In this document: positions 8,806 to 19,161 of the stretch, one piece after another | How positions within the stretch are numbered: the stretch's first letter is position 1 | Layout of the letters: each line of letters begins with the position of its first letter | Assembly: GCA_027019065.1 (NCBI GenBank) | Contig: JALUXH010000211.1 | Span: 1-37,966, forward strand | DNA length: 37,966 bases | Source of the DNA: Anaerolineales bacterium | GTDB taxonomy: Bacteria > Chloroflexota > Anaerolineae > Anaerolineales > DRMV01 | Direction of reading: 5' to 3' | Position numbers and translations under genes: made by a program | Notes under the pieces: generated by a model | Database searches by the model: none | Seen by the model: the letters and a program-made list of their open reading frames with translations, nothing else | Told to the model about the DNA's origin: nothing

Positions 8806-9147
8806 TTGGACGCCTTGACTTTTGCTCACCGCCTCGTCGACGCCCTGGAAGAACACAAGGGCGAAAACATTGTGCTCCTGGACCTTCACAATCTGGCCCC
8901 TTTTGCCGATTACTTCATCATTTGCTCCGGCAGCAACGACCGGCTGCTCGACGCGCTGGCCCGCACCGCGCTGGACGAAGGCCGCGCCGCTAAAATTCAC
9001 GGCCGCGTGGAAGGAGATGCCCGCTCGGGGTGGATTCTGGTTGATTTTGGCGATGTCATCGTGCATCTTTTTACCCCCGAATTGCGGGAATATTACCGCC
9101 TGGAAGACCTCTGGGCGGAGGGGAAAGCGCTCCTGCACATTCAATAA
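8806..9147 (+). CDS. rsfS: Ribosome silencing factor
   Basis: LLDLHNLAPFADYFIICSG, GWILVDFGDVIVHLFTPELREYYRLEDLW. Probable TTG start after AAGGAGGACGC; tracked ORF starts at 8719. Confidence 0.9.
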   Translation: MDALTFAHRLVDALEEHKGENIVLLDLHNLAPFADYFIICSGSNDRLLDALARTALDEGRAAKIHGRVEGDARSGWILVDFGDVIVHLFTPELREYYRLEDLWAEGKALLHIQ

Positions 9148-9346
9148 CTCACGTTACGCAGCAGTGCTTGACAGACAGCAATTTCACCCTATGAAACCGT
9201 TGAACATTTGGCTTTTTCGCCCTCACCACACCCCCTCGCGGCGGCTCGGCCCCCTCTCCTCTCCCAGTGGGAGAGGAGAGGGGGCGCGCAGCGGGGGTAA
9301 GGTGAGGGCGCTTAGATATGTTGTTACTCAACTGCGTAACATGAGT
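9147..9346. mobile_element. MITE-like element, type B
   Basis: Ends ACTCACGTTACGCAG / CTGCGTAACATGAGT (1 mismatch in 15); 5-bp direct repeat CAATA at 9142-9146 and 9347-9351; internal CGCCCTCACC/GGTGAGGGCG and hairpin 9250-9284. Confidence 0.85.
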
Positions 9347-9434
9347 CAATAAGACCTTTCAACGCCCGCTGCGCCCCTCAAATTTTGCCCGCATTTAAAT
9401 TTTTGCGCCAAAACTGGACATGCCCCCCGCCTCA

Positions 9435-9443
9435 TGGTAGAAT
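9435..9443 (+). promoter_or_regulatory. Extended -10 TGGTAGAAT for tRNA-Gln
   Basis: TCATGGTAGAATTACGCCCGCT, 12 nt before the mature 5' end. Confidence 0.6.
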
Positions 9444-9455
9444 TACGCCCGCTGT

Positions 9456-9530
9456 TGGGGGCTCGTCTAATCGGCAGGACAGCGGACTCTGGATCCGTAT
9501 GTGGAGGTTCGAGTCCTCCGCCCCCAGCCA
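9456..9530 (+). tRNA. tRNA-Gln (anticodon CTG), CCA encoded
   Basis: Acceptor TGGGGGC/GCCCCCA, loop CTCTGGA, GGTTCGAGTCC T arm, GCCA end. Confidence 0.95.
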
Positions 9531-9531
9531 A

Positions 9532-9562
9532 ACACCCGGCCTTTGCTGGTCGGGTGTTTTTC
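9532..9562 (+). terminator. Rho-independent terminator after tRNA-Gln
   Basis: ACACCCGGCC-TTTGCT-GGTCGGGTGT then T run. Confidence 0.85.
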
Positions 9563-9570
9563 GTTGCGGG

Positions 9571-10338
9571 TCAAGGCGAATCGGCCCATTCCGAAGGCAG
9601 AGGCAACCCCCGCCGCCGATAGAATTCCCGCTCCAGGGCTTCATGGCGCTCCACAATGCGCCGATACCAGCGCAAGGTCAGTTTTTCGCGCTCGTCTTCG
9701 CTCAGCGGCCAGGGGACTTCGGCGCGTTGCAGCGCCGCCCGCAAGTGCGAGAGTGCAATCGCCACGCTCACCGAAATGTTAAAGCTTTCCACAAAGCCAT
9801 ACATGGGCAGGCGCAACGACGCATCGGCGTGTGCGAGAGCATAAGGGCTCAAGCCTTCCCGCTCGTTGCCAAACAGCAAGGCCAGCGGCCGGTCTAACGG
9901 CACGTCTTCCAGCCCCCAGGCTTCCGCGTGGGGGGAAGTAGCCACAATGCGATAGCCGCGCGCCCGCAAGGCTTCCAGCGCAGCCGCCGTTGCCGGAAAC
10001 TCTGCAGGCATTTCGTGCAGCGCATCCAGCGCTTCAGGCGCAGCCTGCCCGGCGGGGCTGCGGAAACGGTGCAAATCCACCCATTTGTGCGCGCCCAGCG
10101 CCACATCGGGGTTCACTTTGTAGGCATTCCAGTTTTCGGCAATGTACACATCCTGAATGCCGAGGGCATCGGCAGTGCGCAACGTGGCACTGGCATTCTG
10201 AGGCTGGTAAATGTCTTCCAGCAAAAAAGTGAGATAGCGCGTGCGCCAGCGCAGCACCTCGGCAATTTTGCGGCGCTTGTTTTCGGTAACAAATTGCCCC
10301 AGGAAAGCCATTAACTCACGGCGCAAAGCAGGTTCCAT
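9571..10338 (-). CDS. trmH: TrmH/SpoU family RNA 2'-O-methyltransferase
   Basis: YQPQNASATLRTADALGIQDVYI, ALLFGNEREGLSP, LRLPMYGFVESFNISVSVAIAL. Confidence 0.85.
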   Translation of the reverse strand: MEPALRRELMAFLGQFVTENKRRKIAEVLRWRTRYLTFLLEDIYQPQNASATLRTADALGIQDVYIAENWNAYKVNPDVALGAHKWVDLHRFRSPAGQAAPEALDALHEMPAEFPATAAALEALRARGYRIVATSPHAEAWGLEDVPLDRPLALLFGNEREGLSPYALAHADASLRLPMYGFVESFNISVSVAIALSHLRAALQRAEVPWPLSEDEREKLTLRWYRRIVERHEALEREFYRRRGLPLPSEWADSP

Positions 10339-10355
10339 GCAGCCTCCTCGGAAAA

Positions 10356-11837
10356 TTAGCGGCCATAAAGCACACTGATGTCATCGCGATAGAGCACACG
10401 CCACCCGCGGGCCACCAGCATCCGCCCCAAGAGAGTATCCGGCGGCATCAACACCAGGCGCACATCCCAGTAATCCAGCACGGCATCCCAACCGGGCTTG
10501 ACGCCCACCACCCGCAGCCACTGGCCGATGATCTCATCGCCATACAAATCGGCCCGGCCATCGATAAAAACCGGATAGTCGGGCGCAGCCCACATCAAAT
10601 AGGCCCCCCAGCCATAATCGTTGAACAGGCGCCCCTGAGGGTGTGCGGTTTCCAGAAAGGCCACCGCATCCACAGGGAAGTTCTGCGCCGCAGCGCCGGC
10701 ATTCACGCCGGGCAGCGTCATGACGCCCAATTTGCCCACGGCCAGCAAAGCGGCCAACGCCACCAACCCCAGGTTAATTTTCGGGTGAGGCCGGGCAGGG
10801 GGGCGTGCGGGGCGGGAAGGCAGCCACTGCAACCCGTCGCGCAGCAGGTATTCGGCGTGGCGGGCCAGCGCGGGAACCGCCACCACGGCAAACAAAGCCA
10901 CATTCCGCACGGCTGTCAGCGCGAGCGCCAGCATTCCCCCCACAAGAAAGACGTTCTCCAGAGTCATCCGGCGGGCAGAAGCCCCCACCACACCCACCAA
11001 AGCCACCAGCAACACCAGCATGGGAAGCAGCGACGCTTTATGAAAATCGGGCACCTGCCATTCGGAGATCAGGCGCAGCGCGTGAATTCCCAGCGTTTTG
11101 AAAGGATAGCCATACATCTCCAGGCCGTAAGGATTCAACAAAACGGCTACCGCTAACGCCGCGCCCACCGCGGTCAGCGAGAGCAGCCAGCGCCACGCCG
11201 AAGCCGCCGCCTGCGGGCCTTCCCGCCGACGCTGCACCGCCCAACGGAGCACCGCCGCGGCCCAGTAAGCCCCCCACCACACCAGCCCCATGATAAACGC
11301 CCCATGGCCGTTTGCCCAGAGCACCATCAAAACGGGCAGCCCAAGCAGCAGGCGGGCCCGGCCGCGTTTTGCCCGCGCCAACAGCCACAAAAAAAGTGCC
11401 GAGAGCAAAAACGAAAGCATTTGCGGACGGGCGTTCCAATAAACGGCCGAAGCCGCCGCCCCCCATGCCACCGTTCCGGCCTTGAGGAGGGGATGCACTT
11501 CCACTTCCAATTCCCGCAAGGTCAGCCACACCAGCCCCCAAACCGTCGTTACGGTCAACGCCACGGCCACATTCAATGCTCCTGTGCCGCCCAAACGATA
11601 CAGGCCATACATCAGCACTTCCACAGGCCAGCCCGGGTAGTGCCAGGCTTCGCCCAAACGGGTGTATGAAAAATGGTCCACGTTGGGCAGCGCCCTGTGC
11701 AGCCAGATCCACTGCCCGGCGCGCAAATGCCACCATGTATCAGGAGAAACGGTATAACGGGCTGCCATGGCCAAAATCAGCAGCAGCGTCAGCACTGCCA
11801 GCAACCGTTCCAGCACCCCGCGATTTTCGTCTTGCAT
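10356..11837 (-). CDS. Polytopic membrane protein, GT-C glycosyltransferase-like
   Basis: MQDENRGVLERLL start with AGGAGG; SPDTWWHLRAGQWIWLHRALPNVDHFSYT; many hydrophobic segments; FIDGRADLYG near the C-terminus. Confidence 0.75.
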   Translation of the reverse strand: MQDENRGVLERLLAVLTLLLILAMAARYTVSPDTWWHLRAGQWIWLHRALPNVDHFSYTRLGEAWHYPGWPVEVLMYGLYRLGGTGALNVAVALTVTTVWGLVWLTLRELEVEVHPLLKAGTVAWGAAASAVYWNARPQMLSFLLSALFLWLLARAKRGRARLLLGLPVLMVLWANGHGAFIMGLVWWGAYWAAAVLRWAVQRRREGPQAAASAWRWLLSLTAVGAALAVAVLLNPYGLEMYGYPFKTLGIHALRLISEWQVPDFHKASLLPMLVLLVALVGVVGASARRMTLENVFLVGGMLALALTAVRNVALFAVVAVPALARHAEYLLRDGLQWLPSRPARPPARPHPKINLGLVALAALLAVGKLGVMTLPGVNAGAAAQNFPVDAVAFLETAHPQGRLFNDYGWGAYLMWAAPDYPVFIDGRADLYGDEIIGQWLRVVGVKPGWDAVLDYWDVRLVLMPPDTLLGRMLVARGWRVLYRDDISVLYGR

Positions 11838-11851
11838 GGCTTCCTCCTCGC

Positions 11852-13429
11852 TCATCGGCGCCCGCAGGCGCTCAGCGCCCCGGCAGGCAAAGGGGCGCTC
11901 AAACCGTAAAACACCGCCTGCCCGCCCACCACGGCCTCGCGCCAGGCCAGCCCGCGCCCGCGCAGCAGGGCGCGCAGGCAAGCCACCAGGCGAGGGTGCT
12001 GCGGCGCTACCAGCGCCACCCGCGCGGCCCGTGCCACCTGCGCATCGTAAGGCGCATAGCGGTCATCGCGGGATGTGTAGCGCAAATCTTCGTGGTAAGG
12101 CAGCCGCGGCACAAAAATCATCCGCTCATCCGTCAGGAAAGCCAGAGGATACGCCACCCAGTAGGTCGTGTAGCCGCGCGTTTCGCCGCGGGCTTCCAGA
12201 AACGCAGCCAGCCGGGGCACCGCATCCACGGCAAGGCGGGCATCGGGGGCAAACTGGGTGGTCAGGCGGTAGGGGTTCGCTGCGGCCTGGGCAGTGCCGG
12301 CCGCCTGAAACAGCACCAGGAAGCCGAGCAGCGCCCAGCCGAGAGGCTTTCCCTGCCGGCGCAGGTGCGGGAAGCCGCCCGCCATCCCCAGGAAGACCAT
12401 TTGCGTAACCGGCAGGAAATAGCGCCCTGAAGGGTCGGTGCCAAAAGCCGTGAAAAGGAACCCCGCCAAAAGCGCAGCAGCCACGCCCGCCGGCAGCCAC
12501 CAGGCCCGCCGCCACGGGCGCCCTGCCCGCCACCACACCGCCGCGGCCACAGTGTAAACCAGCACCGCCCCGGCCGCCAGCGGGGGTATCAGCACGCGCA
12601 CATCCCACGGCGGGCGCAGGCCCAGCGTGACAGGCAGGCCAAAGAGCAGCGCATAAAGTGCGTGGTGCGCCGTGCGCGCCGGCCATCCGAGGCTTTCCAC
12701 AGCCACCGCGTGGCCGGTCAGTTCCTGAAGCAAAGCCGCCCAGCCGTGCCGCAGGCCGTAAGCCCACCACGGCGCCGCCCCGGCCAGCGCGCCCGAGAAG
12801 GCCCAAACGAGCAGCCCGGCAGCCTTCCGGCGCGGCAACCGCCGCCAGCGGGCCAGCAAATAAAGCCCCGCGGGCAGCGCATACACCAGCGTCAGGCCAA
12901 ACGCCCACAGGCCCAGGCCCGCCAGCAAGCCCCACAGCGCCGCGCCGAGAGGCCTTGCCCCCGCCGCCGAGAGCGCCAGCAGCAGCAAAGCCGTGCCGAT
13001 GAGCAGCGCTTCGCCGTAGCCGCCCAGACTCACCGTGGTGTAGAGCGTCATGTTCACCGTAGGCACGGCCATCAACAGCGCGGCTGCCAAGGCGCTTTCC
13101 CAACGGCCGAAAAGCCGCCGCGCCAGCGCCGCCGTCAGCGCCACCGTGACCGCATAAAGCAGCGCCTGCACCAGCCGAATCACCCACACATGCACGCCGA
13201 ACAGCGCAAAGCCACCCGCCACCAGAAAGGCATCCAGGCTGCCCATGTAAGCCTGGCCGTAAAAGAAAGTGGGGCGCTCGCCCTGCAAAATGTGGCGCGC
13301 CATCAGCCCCACCACCGCTTCATCGGCATTGAAAGGGAAAGCCCCGCGCGCCAGCCAAAACGCCTTCCACGCCACGGCCAGCAGCACCGCTCCCGCCAGA
13401 AACCACCGCCATCGCCTCGTTGCCTGCAT
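11852..13429 (-). CDS. Polytopic membrane protein, GT39/PMT-like glycosyltransferase
   Basis: [41 protein letters not shown]; multiple TM segments. Confidence 0.75.
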   Translation of the reverse strand: MQATRRWRWFLAGAVLLAVAWKAFWLARGAFPFNADEAVVGLMARHILQGERPTFFYGQAYMGSLDAFLVAGGFALFGVHVWVIRLVQALLYAVTVALTAALARRLFGRWESALAAALLMAVPTVNMTLYTTVSLGGYGEALLIGTALLLLALSAAGARPLGAALWGLLAGLGLWAFGLTLVYALPAGLYLLARWRRLPRRKAAGLLVWAFSGALAGAAPWWAYGLRHGWAALLQELTGHAVAVESLGWPARTAHHALYALLFGLPVTLGLRPPWDVRVLIPPLAAGAVLVYTVAAAVWWRAGRPWRRAWWLPAGVAAALLAGFLFTAFGTDPSGRYFLPVTQMVFLGMAGGFPHLRRQGKPLGWALLGFLVLFQAAGTAQAAANPYRLTTQFAPDARLAVDAVPRLAAFLEARGETRGYTTYWVAYPLAFLTDERMIFVPRLPYHEDLRYTSRDDRYAPYDAQVARAARVALVAPQHPRLVACLRALLRGRGLAWREAVVGGQAVFYGLSAPLPAGALSACGRR

Positions 13430-13527
13430 GGCTCTATTGTAACAGCCCCGGCCACCCAAAGAAGTCGCTTTGTGCTATACTGAAAACGTGCCTTCGGGCG
13501 CCATCCTTCTTCTGCGAGGGTACTCTG

Positions 13528-14721
13528 ATGGAAACCAAACTTCCTCCCAAACTGCAATGGATTGAAGACGAACTCCAAAAACTGCAGGAAAGCGGGCTCT
13601 ACAACCACATCCGCACGCTGGAATCGCCGCAAGGGGCCTGGCTGGTGGTGGACGGCAAAAAAGCCCTCAACTTCTGCTCCAACAACTACCTCGGCCTTGC
13701 CAACCACCCCCGCCTGGTGCAAGCCGCTCGGGAAGCCGCAGAAAAGTACGGCGTCGGCCCCGGCGCGGTGCGCACCATCGCGGGCACCATGAGCCTGCAC
13801 GTGGAACTGGAAAAGCGCCTCGCCGCCTTCAAAGGCGTGGAAGCCGCCATCACCTTCCAGTCCGGCTTCAACGCCAACCTGGGCACCATTCCGGCGCTGG
13901 TGGGGCGCGGCGACGCCATCTTCTCCGACGAACTCAACCACGCCAGCATCATTGACGGCAGCCGCCTCTCGCGCGCCCAAATCATCCGCTACGAACACTG
14001 CAACCCCGCCGACCTGGAAGCCAAACTCAAGGAGCACCGCCGCGAATTCAACCATGCCCTGGTCGTTACCGACGGCGTGTTCAGCATGGACGGCGACATT
14101 GCCCCCTTAGATAAAATCTACGAAGTCACCAAAAACTACGATGCCATCCTGATGGTGGACGACGCCCACGGCGAAGGGGTGCTGGGGCGCGGCGGCCGCG
14201 GCATCGTAGACCACTTCAACCTGCACGGCAAGGTAGATATTGAGGTCGGCACGCTTTCCAAAGCCTTCGGCGTGGTGGGCGGCGTGGTGGCCGGCAACGC
14301 CAAAATCGTGGAATGGCTGCGTCAGCGCGGCCGCCCCTTCCTCTTCTCCTCGGCCATGACGGTGCCCGACACCGCGGCCTGCCTCGCCGCCGTAGACCTG
14401 CTGGAAGAATCCACCGACCTGGTGGACAAACTCTGGGAAAACACCCGCTACTTCAAAGCCGAAATGCAGCGCCTGGGCTTTGATACCGGCCAGAGCGTAA
14501 CCCCCATTACCCCCGTGATGTTAGGGGAAGCCAAACTGGCGCAGGAATTCAGCCGCCGCCTCTTTGAAGAAGGCGTGTTTGCCATGGCCATCGGCTACCC
14601 CACCGTGCCCAAAGGCAAAGCCCGCATCCGGGTGATGATTTCCGCCGCCCACGAAAAGGAAGACCTGGACCAGGGGCTGGAAGCCTTCGCCAAAGTCGGC
14701 CGGGCGCTGGGCGTCATCTGA
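13528..14721 (+). CDS. kbl: Glycine C-acetyltransferase / alpha-oxoamine synthase
   Basis: [62 protein letters not shown] (PLP lysine). Confidence 0.88.
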   Translation: METKLPPKLQWIEDELQKLQESGLYNHIRTLESPQGAWLVVDGKKALNFCSNNYLGLANHPRLVQAAREAAEKYGVGPGAVRTIAGTMSLHVELEKRLAAFKGVEAAITFQSGFNANLGTIPALVGRGDAIFSDELNHASIIDGSRLSRAQIIRYEHCNPADLEAKLKEHRREFNHALVVTDGVFSMDGDIAPLDKIYEVTKNYDAILMVDDAHGEGVLGRGGRGIVDHFNLHGKVDIEVGTLSKAFGVVGGVVAGNAKIVEWLRQRGRPFLFSSAMTVPDTAACLAAVDLLEESTDLVDKLWENTRYFKAEMQRLGFDTGQSVTPITPVMLGEAKLAQEFSRRLFEEGVFAMAIGYPTVPKGKARIRVMISAAHEKEDLDQGLEAFAKVGRALGVI

Positions 14722-14743
14722 AACGCCTTCCCCCCCTGACAGC

Positions 14744-14779
14744 CAAGACCTGACGGCGCTTTCTTCTCGTCAGGTCTTG
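14744..14779 (+). terminator. Terminator-like hairpin after kbl
   Basis: CAAGACCTGACG ... CGTCAGGTCTTG, perfect 12-bp stem; weak T tract. Confidence 0.6.
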
Positions 14780-15001
14780 CCGTTTAACGAGCATGCCCCG
14801 GACGCACACCTCGCCCGGGGCATACCCGACCAACTCGGAAGGAGGGAAAACATGTTCGTTCGGCTCGCACAACGTGAGTTTATTTTACCCCCCTTTCTCA
14901 AATCCGTTAGTGACAACCCTCACCTTTTGAGCATGAGTTTTTGCCCGAAAGCAGGGTTTATCAGAAAAGTATTAGAAAATTCCCGCCTGGCCGCGCACGG
15001 C

Positions 15002-15030
15002 TTGACGAATGCCGCCGCCGGTAGTAAACT
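15002..15030 (+). promoter_or_regulatory. Sigma70-like promoter for peroxiredoxin
   Basis: TTGACG, 17-nt spacer, TAAACT, about 50 nt upstream of ATG 15080. Confidence 0.65.
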
Positions 15031-15079
15031 ATAAAGGCAATAAGTTTATACACATTCTAAAGAAAACGGAGGAAGACCT

Positions 15080-15724
15080 ATGGAACCCAAACAGATGCCC
15101 CTTCTCGGCGACCCCTTCCCTCACATGGAAGTCGTGACCACCCACGGCACGCTCAGCCTGCCCGATGCCTTCAAAGGCAAATGGTTCGTGCTGTTCAGCC
15201 ACCCTGCCGATTTCACCCCGGTATGCACCACCGAATTTTACGCCTTCCAGCAACGCTACCCTGAATTCCGCAAACTGAACACCGAACTTATCGGTCTGAG
15301 CGTGGATCAGGTCTTCTCGCACATCAAGTGGGAAGAGTGGATTCACGAGAAACTGGGCGCCCAGGTAGAATTCCCCATCATTGCCGATACGGGCGCAGTG
15401 GCCGAAACGCTGGGGCTGATTCACCCCGGCAAAGGCACCAACACCGTGCGCGCCGTCTTCATTGTGGACCCGAAGGGCATCATCCGCGCCATCCTGTACT
15501 ACCCGCCCGAACTGGGACGCAACATGGACGAGATTTTGCGCATGGTCAAAGGCTTCCAGGTTGCCGACGCCCAGGGCGTTGCCATTCCCGCCAACTGGCC
15601 CAACAACGAGCTCATCGGCAGCAAGGTCATCATCCCGCCCGCCAGCGATGTCAAAACCGCCGCCGAACGCCCCAAGCAATACGACTGCTACGACTGGTGG
15701 TTCTGCTACAAAGAACAGAAATAA
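15080..15724 (+). CDS. Peroxiredoxin (Prx6/1-Cys-like)
   Basis: [15 protein letters not shown] peroxidatic motif, [19 protein letters not shown]. Confidence 0.94.
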   Translation: MEPKQMPLLGDPFPHMEVVTTHGTLSLPDAFKGKWFVLFSHPADFTPVCTTEFYAFQQRYPEFRKLNTELIGLSVDQVFSHIKWEEWIHEKLGAQVEFPIIADTGAVAETLGLIHPGKGTNTVRAVFIVDPKGIIRAILYYPPELGRNMDEILRMVKGFQVADAQGVAIPANWPNNELIGSKVIIPPASDVKTAAERPKQYDCYDWWFCYKEQK

Positions 15725-15748
15725 CCTCCCGCCCTTCTCCTCCTTGCC

Positions 15749-15784
15749 CGCGGGCCGGTCGTTGCACCGGCCCGCGATTTTTTC
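15749..15784 (+). terminator. Rho-independent terminator
   Basis: CGCGGGCCGGT-loop-ACCGGCCCGCG followed by ATTTTTTCTG. Confidence 0.9.
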
Positions 15785-15850
15785 TGCAACCAATTGCCCG
15801 CTGGCGGGTTATAATCCCCAGAAACCCTCTCTCGGAAGGAGAACACCCCC

Positions 15851-17095
15851 ATGCAATTTCATCGTGTGGTCATTACCGGGTTGGGCACGCTCAACCCCCT
15901 CGGCAACGATGTGCCGACCACGTGGCAAAACGCCCTGGCAGGGCGTTCGGGCATCGGGCCGATTACGCTTTTTGACGCCAGCAGCCACAAAGTGCGCATC
16001 GCGGGCGAAGTCAAAGGCTTCGACCCGAAAGAGCACTTCGGCAGCCGCGACGCGCGGCGGCTGGACCGTTACAGTCAGCTCGCCATCGTTGCGGCCCGGC
16101 AGGCCGTGGCCGACGCGGGCTGGGACATGGAACACCTGGACCGCGACCGCGTCGGGGTCATCATCGGCAGCGGCATCGGCGGCATCGGCACCTTCGCCCA
16201 CGAAATGCGGGTTTACGAAACCCGCGGGCCGGGGCGCGTCAGCCCCTTCCTGGTGCCCATGATGCTGGCCGATACGGCCCCGGGCCTCATCGCCATTGAA
16301 TTCGGCCTGCGGGGCCCCAACTTTGCCGTCGTGGCCGCGTGCGCCAGCGGCACCAACGCCGTCGGCGAGGCCTTCCACGTCATCCGCCGCGGCGACGCCG
16401 ACGCCATGCTTGTGGGCGGCGCCGACGCGGTCATCATTCCCCTCGCGATGGCCGGGCTGGAAGTCATGACCGCGCTTTCCAAACGCAACGACGAGCCCGA
16501 AAGGGCTTCCCGCCCCTTTGACGCCAACCGCGACGGCTTCGTGATGGGCGAAGGCGCCACTTTCCTTACCCTGGAGACTCTGGAACACGCCCGGGCGCGC
16601 GGCGCCAACATCATTGCCGAAGTCGTGGGCTACGGCGCGACCAACGACGCCTTCCACATCACCGCGCCCGATGCCGACGGCGGCGGCGCAGCCCTCTGCA
16701 TCCGCAATGCCCTGGAAAGCGCCGGGCTGAAACCAGAGCAAATCAGTTACATCAACGCCCACGGCACCAGCACCCGCCTGAACGATAAAAGCGAAACCGC
16801 GGCCATCAAAGCCGTTTTCGGTGAGCACGCCTACAACATTCCGGTTTCTTCCACCAAATCCATGACCGGCCACCTGTTAGGCGGCGCAGGCGCACTGGAA
16901 GCCATGTTCTCGGCGCTCGCCATCCGCGACGGCATCCTGCCGCCCACCATCAACTACGAAACGCCCGACCCCGAATGCGACCTGGATTACGTGCCCAACG
17001 AAGCGCGCCGCGCCGATGTCCGCTATGTGCTTTCCAACTCGTTCGGCTTCGGCGGGCACAACGGCAGCATCATCCTCGGGCGCTACGAAGGCTAA
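15851..17095 (+). CDS. fabF: 3-oxoacyl-ACP synthase II
   Basis: VVITGLGTLNPLGND, VVAACASGTNAVGEA (active Cys), NAHGTSTRLND, SSTKSMTGHLLGGAGALEA, NSFGFGGHN. Confidence 0.95.
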   Translation: MQFHRVVITGLGTLNPLGNDVPTTWQNALAGRSGIGPITLFDASSHKVRIAGEVKGFDPKEHFGSRDARRLDRYSQLAIVAARQAVADAGWDMEHLDRDRVGVIIGSGIGGIGTFAHEMRVYETRGPGRVSPFLVPMMLADTAPGLIAIEFGLRGPNFAVVAACASGTNAVGEAFHVIRRGDADAMLVGGADAVIIPLAMAGLEVMTALSKRNDEPERASRPFDANRDGFVMGEGATFLTLETLEHARARGANIIAEVVGYGATNDAFHITAPDADGGGAALCIRNALESAGLKPEQISYINAHGTSTRLNDKSETAAIKAVFGEHAYNIPVSSTKSMTGHLLGGAGALEAMFSALAIRDGILPPTINYETPDPECDLDYVPNEARRADVRYVLSNSFGFGGHNGSIILGRYEG

Positions 17096-17106
17096 CGGAG
17101 GTCGGC

Positions 17107-18222
17107 ATGAGCCGATACGCGCACATCACCGGCTGGGGTGTGGCTTTGCCGGAGCACGTCTTGACCAATAAAGACCTGGAGCAGATGGTCGACACCAGCG
17201 ACGAATGGATCGTGAGCCGCACGGGCATTCGGGAACGGCGCATTGCCTCGCCTGACCAAACCACCGCCAGCCTGGGCGCCGATGCCGCGGTGGAAGCCCT
17301 CAAGGTCGCCGGTCTCAAGCCCACCGATGTAGACCTCATCATCGTTGCCAGTTCTTCCCCCGAACACATTTTCCCTGCCACGGCCTGCATTGTGCAAGAC
17401 ATCATCGGCGCAACCCGCGCCGGCGCTTTTGATATTTCGGCGGCGTGCAGCGGCTTCATCTTTGCGCTCAACATGGCCGCTCAGGCCATCCGCACCGGCA
17501 GCATCAACAACGCTGTGGTCATTGGCGCGGAAACGCTTTCCCGCATCGTCAACTGGCAAGACCGCAACACCTGCATCCTCTTCGGCGACGGCGCCGGCGC
17601 GTTCGTGTTGCAGGCTTCCGGCGAACCGGGCGGCGTGCTGGAAGCCGTGATGCACGCCGACGGATCCGGCGCCGACGTGCTTTCCCTGCCCGCCGGCGGC
17701 AGCAAACTGCCGACTTCGGCCGACACCGTCGCCCACGGCCTGCATTATGTGCACATGGACGGGCGTCCCGTCTTCCGCTTTGCCACCCGCGTGATGGCCG
17801 AAGCCACCCAGGAAGTCGTCGCCAAAGCAGGCCTGACGCTGGATGACATAGACCTCATCGTGCCCCACCAGGCCAACTACCGCATTCTGGAAGTCGCGGC
17901 CCGCGGGCTGAAAATGCCCATGGACAAATTCATGGTCAACCTGGACCGCTACGGCAACACCTCCACCGCCTCAATTCCGATTGCCGCCGCCGAAGCCGCC
18001 GAAAAAGGCCGCCTGCGCCGCGGCGACAAAGTGGTGCTGGTGGGCTTTGGCGGCGGGCTGACCTACGGTGCGCTGCTGGCCGAATGGACCGGCCCGCTCC
18101 CCGACCGCCCCGAAGTCAACCCCGAACGCTACCGGCTGTGGGCCAAAGTGCGCTCCACGGGGCTGCGGCTCAAACGCAAGGTGCTTTCCCAAACCCTCGG
18201 CGAAGACAAACTCGGCGGGTGA
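17107..18222 (+). CDS. fabH: 3-oxoacyl-ACP synthase III
   Basis: DTSDEWIVSRTGIRERRIA, FDISAACSGFIFAL (active Cys), VPHQANYRI, NLDRYGNTSTASIP. Confidence 0.94.
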   Translation: MSRYAHITGWGVALPEHVLTNKDLEQMVDTSDEWIVSRTGIRERRIASPDQTTASLGADAAVEALKVAGLKPTDVDLIIVASSSPEHIFPATACIVQDIIGATRAGAFDISAACSGFIFALNMAAQAIRTGSINNAVVIGAETLSRIVNWQDRNTCILFGDGAGAFVLQASGEPGGVLEAVMHADGSGADVLSLPAGGSKLPTSADTVAHGLHYVHMDGRPVFRFATRVMAEATQEVVAKAGLTLDDIDLIVPHQANYRILEVAARGLKMPMDKFMVNLDRYGNTSTASIPIAAAEAAEKGRLRRGDKVVLVGFGGGLTYGALLAEWTGPLPDRPEVNPERYRLWAKVRSTGLRLKRKVLSQTLGEDKLGG

Positions 18223-18403
18223 AACCGGCTTTTTTGCCTGTCGGCGCGACAGCGCTCTGCAGCGCAGGGCAACATCCTGCCCTGCCGCCAACACACCCTC
18301 AACGGCAAGGCTGAACGGGGGTGGATTCGGCCACACGGCTCCAATTTAGCGCCGTTTGCCCTGAAGGATAGCACGCGCAAACCTTCCCAGCCGCAAGCGG
18401 TCA

Positions 18404-18412
18404 TGGTAAAAT
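18404..18412 (+). promoter_or_regulatory. Extended -10 TGGTAAAAT for tRNA-His
   Basis: TCATGGTAAAATACCGCCGCT, about 15 nt before the mature 5' end. Confidence 0.6.
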
Positions 18413-18427
18413 ACCGCCGCTCGGTAT

Positions 18428-18501
18428 GGTGGCTGTAGCTCAAGTGGCAGAGCACCTGACTGTGGATCAGGATGTTGTGGGTTCAAGTCCCATCAGCCAC
18501 C
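18428..18501 (+). tRNA. tRNA-His (anticodon GTG)
   Basis: G-1 GTGGCTG/CAGCCAC acceptor, loop CTGTGGA, GGGTTCAAGTCCC T arm; CCA not encoded. Confidence 0.95.
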
Positions 18502-18563
18502 CTGACGTCTCCGCTCCCGCCCCGACTTCCCCAGGCCGGGGCATTTCTTCCAGGGGCGATACC

Positions 18564-19031
18564 ATGACACGCATCCTTTGCATTGAAGACGAACCGGAAA
18601 TGATTGAACTTATCCGCCTCATCCTGGCACGAGGCGGATATGAAGTGCTGGGGGCAGAAAGCGGCCCCGACGCACTGGAATTACTGGCCACCAACCCCAA
18701 CGTGGACCTGATTTTGCTTGACCTGATGATGCCGGAAATGGATGGATGGGAAGTTTACCAGCGCCTTAAAGCCAACGAACAGACACGCGACATCCCCGTG
18801 ATCATCGTCACGGCCAAAGCCCAGCGCATAGACCGGGTGCTGGGGCTTTACATCGTGGGCGTTGACGATTACATCACCAAACCCTTCTCGCCCAAAATGC
18901 TTCTGGAAAGCGTCCAAAACATTTTAGAGAAAAAAGCCCAAGGCGACCAGGATGGCGGCCAGGATAATGAAAAGGGCGGCGAACCGGCCGGCCATACCCG
19001 GGCAAGCGCCGAAACGCCTCCCAACCCCTAA
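18564..19031 (+). CDS. Stand-alone response regulator receiver with polar C-terminal tail
   Basis: CIEDEPEM, LILLDLMMPEMDGWEVY, IVTAKA, ITKPF. Tracked ORF extends into tRNA-His; ATG 18564 preferred. Confidence 0.92.
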   Translation: MTRILCIEDEPEMIELIRLILARGGYEVLGAESGPDALELLATNPNVDLILLDLMMPEMDGWEVYQRLKANEQTRDIPVIIVTAKAQRIDRVLGLYIVGVDDYITKPFSPKMLLESVQNILEKKAQGDQDGGQDNEKGGEPAGHTRASAETPPNP

Positions 19032-19065
19032 TTCCCCCCTTTTTTCCACGCCATCCCTCACCCCG

Positions 19066-19098
19066 GCGCGGCAGGCACAAAAACCTGCCGTGCTTTTT
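19066..19098 (+). terminator. Rho-independent terminator
   Basis: GCGCGGCAGG-loop-CCTGCCGTGC followed by TTTTT. Confidence 0.8.
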
Positions 19099-19113
19099 AT
19101 CGTGCCGGTGAAA

Positions 19114-19122
19114 TGGTATAAT
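19114..19122 (+). promoter_or_regulatory. Extended -10 TGGTATAAT
   Basis: Perfect TGnTATAAT 40 nt upstream of ATG 19162. Confidence 0.6.
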
Positions 19123-19161
19123 TTCCGTCACCGTTCAGCATCATGTCCGGCGGGAAAAGCC

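Noticed and set aside
14852-15034. 60-aa ORF with strong RBS (AAGGAGGGAAAACATG) before the peroxiredoxin gene
   Set aside because: Its 3' end overlaps the likely peroxiredoxin promoter (TTGACG-17-TAAACT) and it has no recognisable similarity; possible but unsupported.
15809-16873. 354-aa minus-strand ORF
   Set aside because: Antisense shadow of fabF.
891-18285. Possible shared short repeat (GGGCGGGGCGGCGTCCCGCC near 891 and GCAGGGCAACATCCTGCCCTGC near 18264)
   Set aside because: Similarity is weak and GC-driven; cannot separate a repeat family from chance hairpins by eye.
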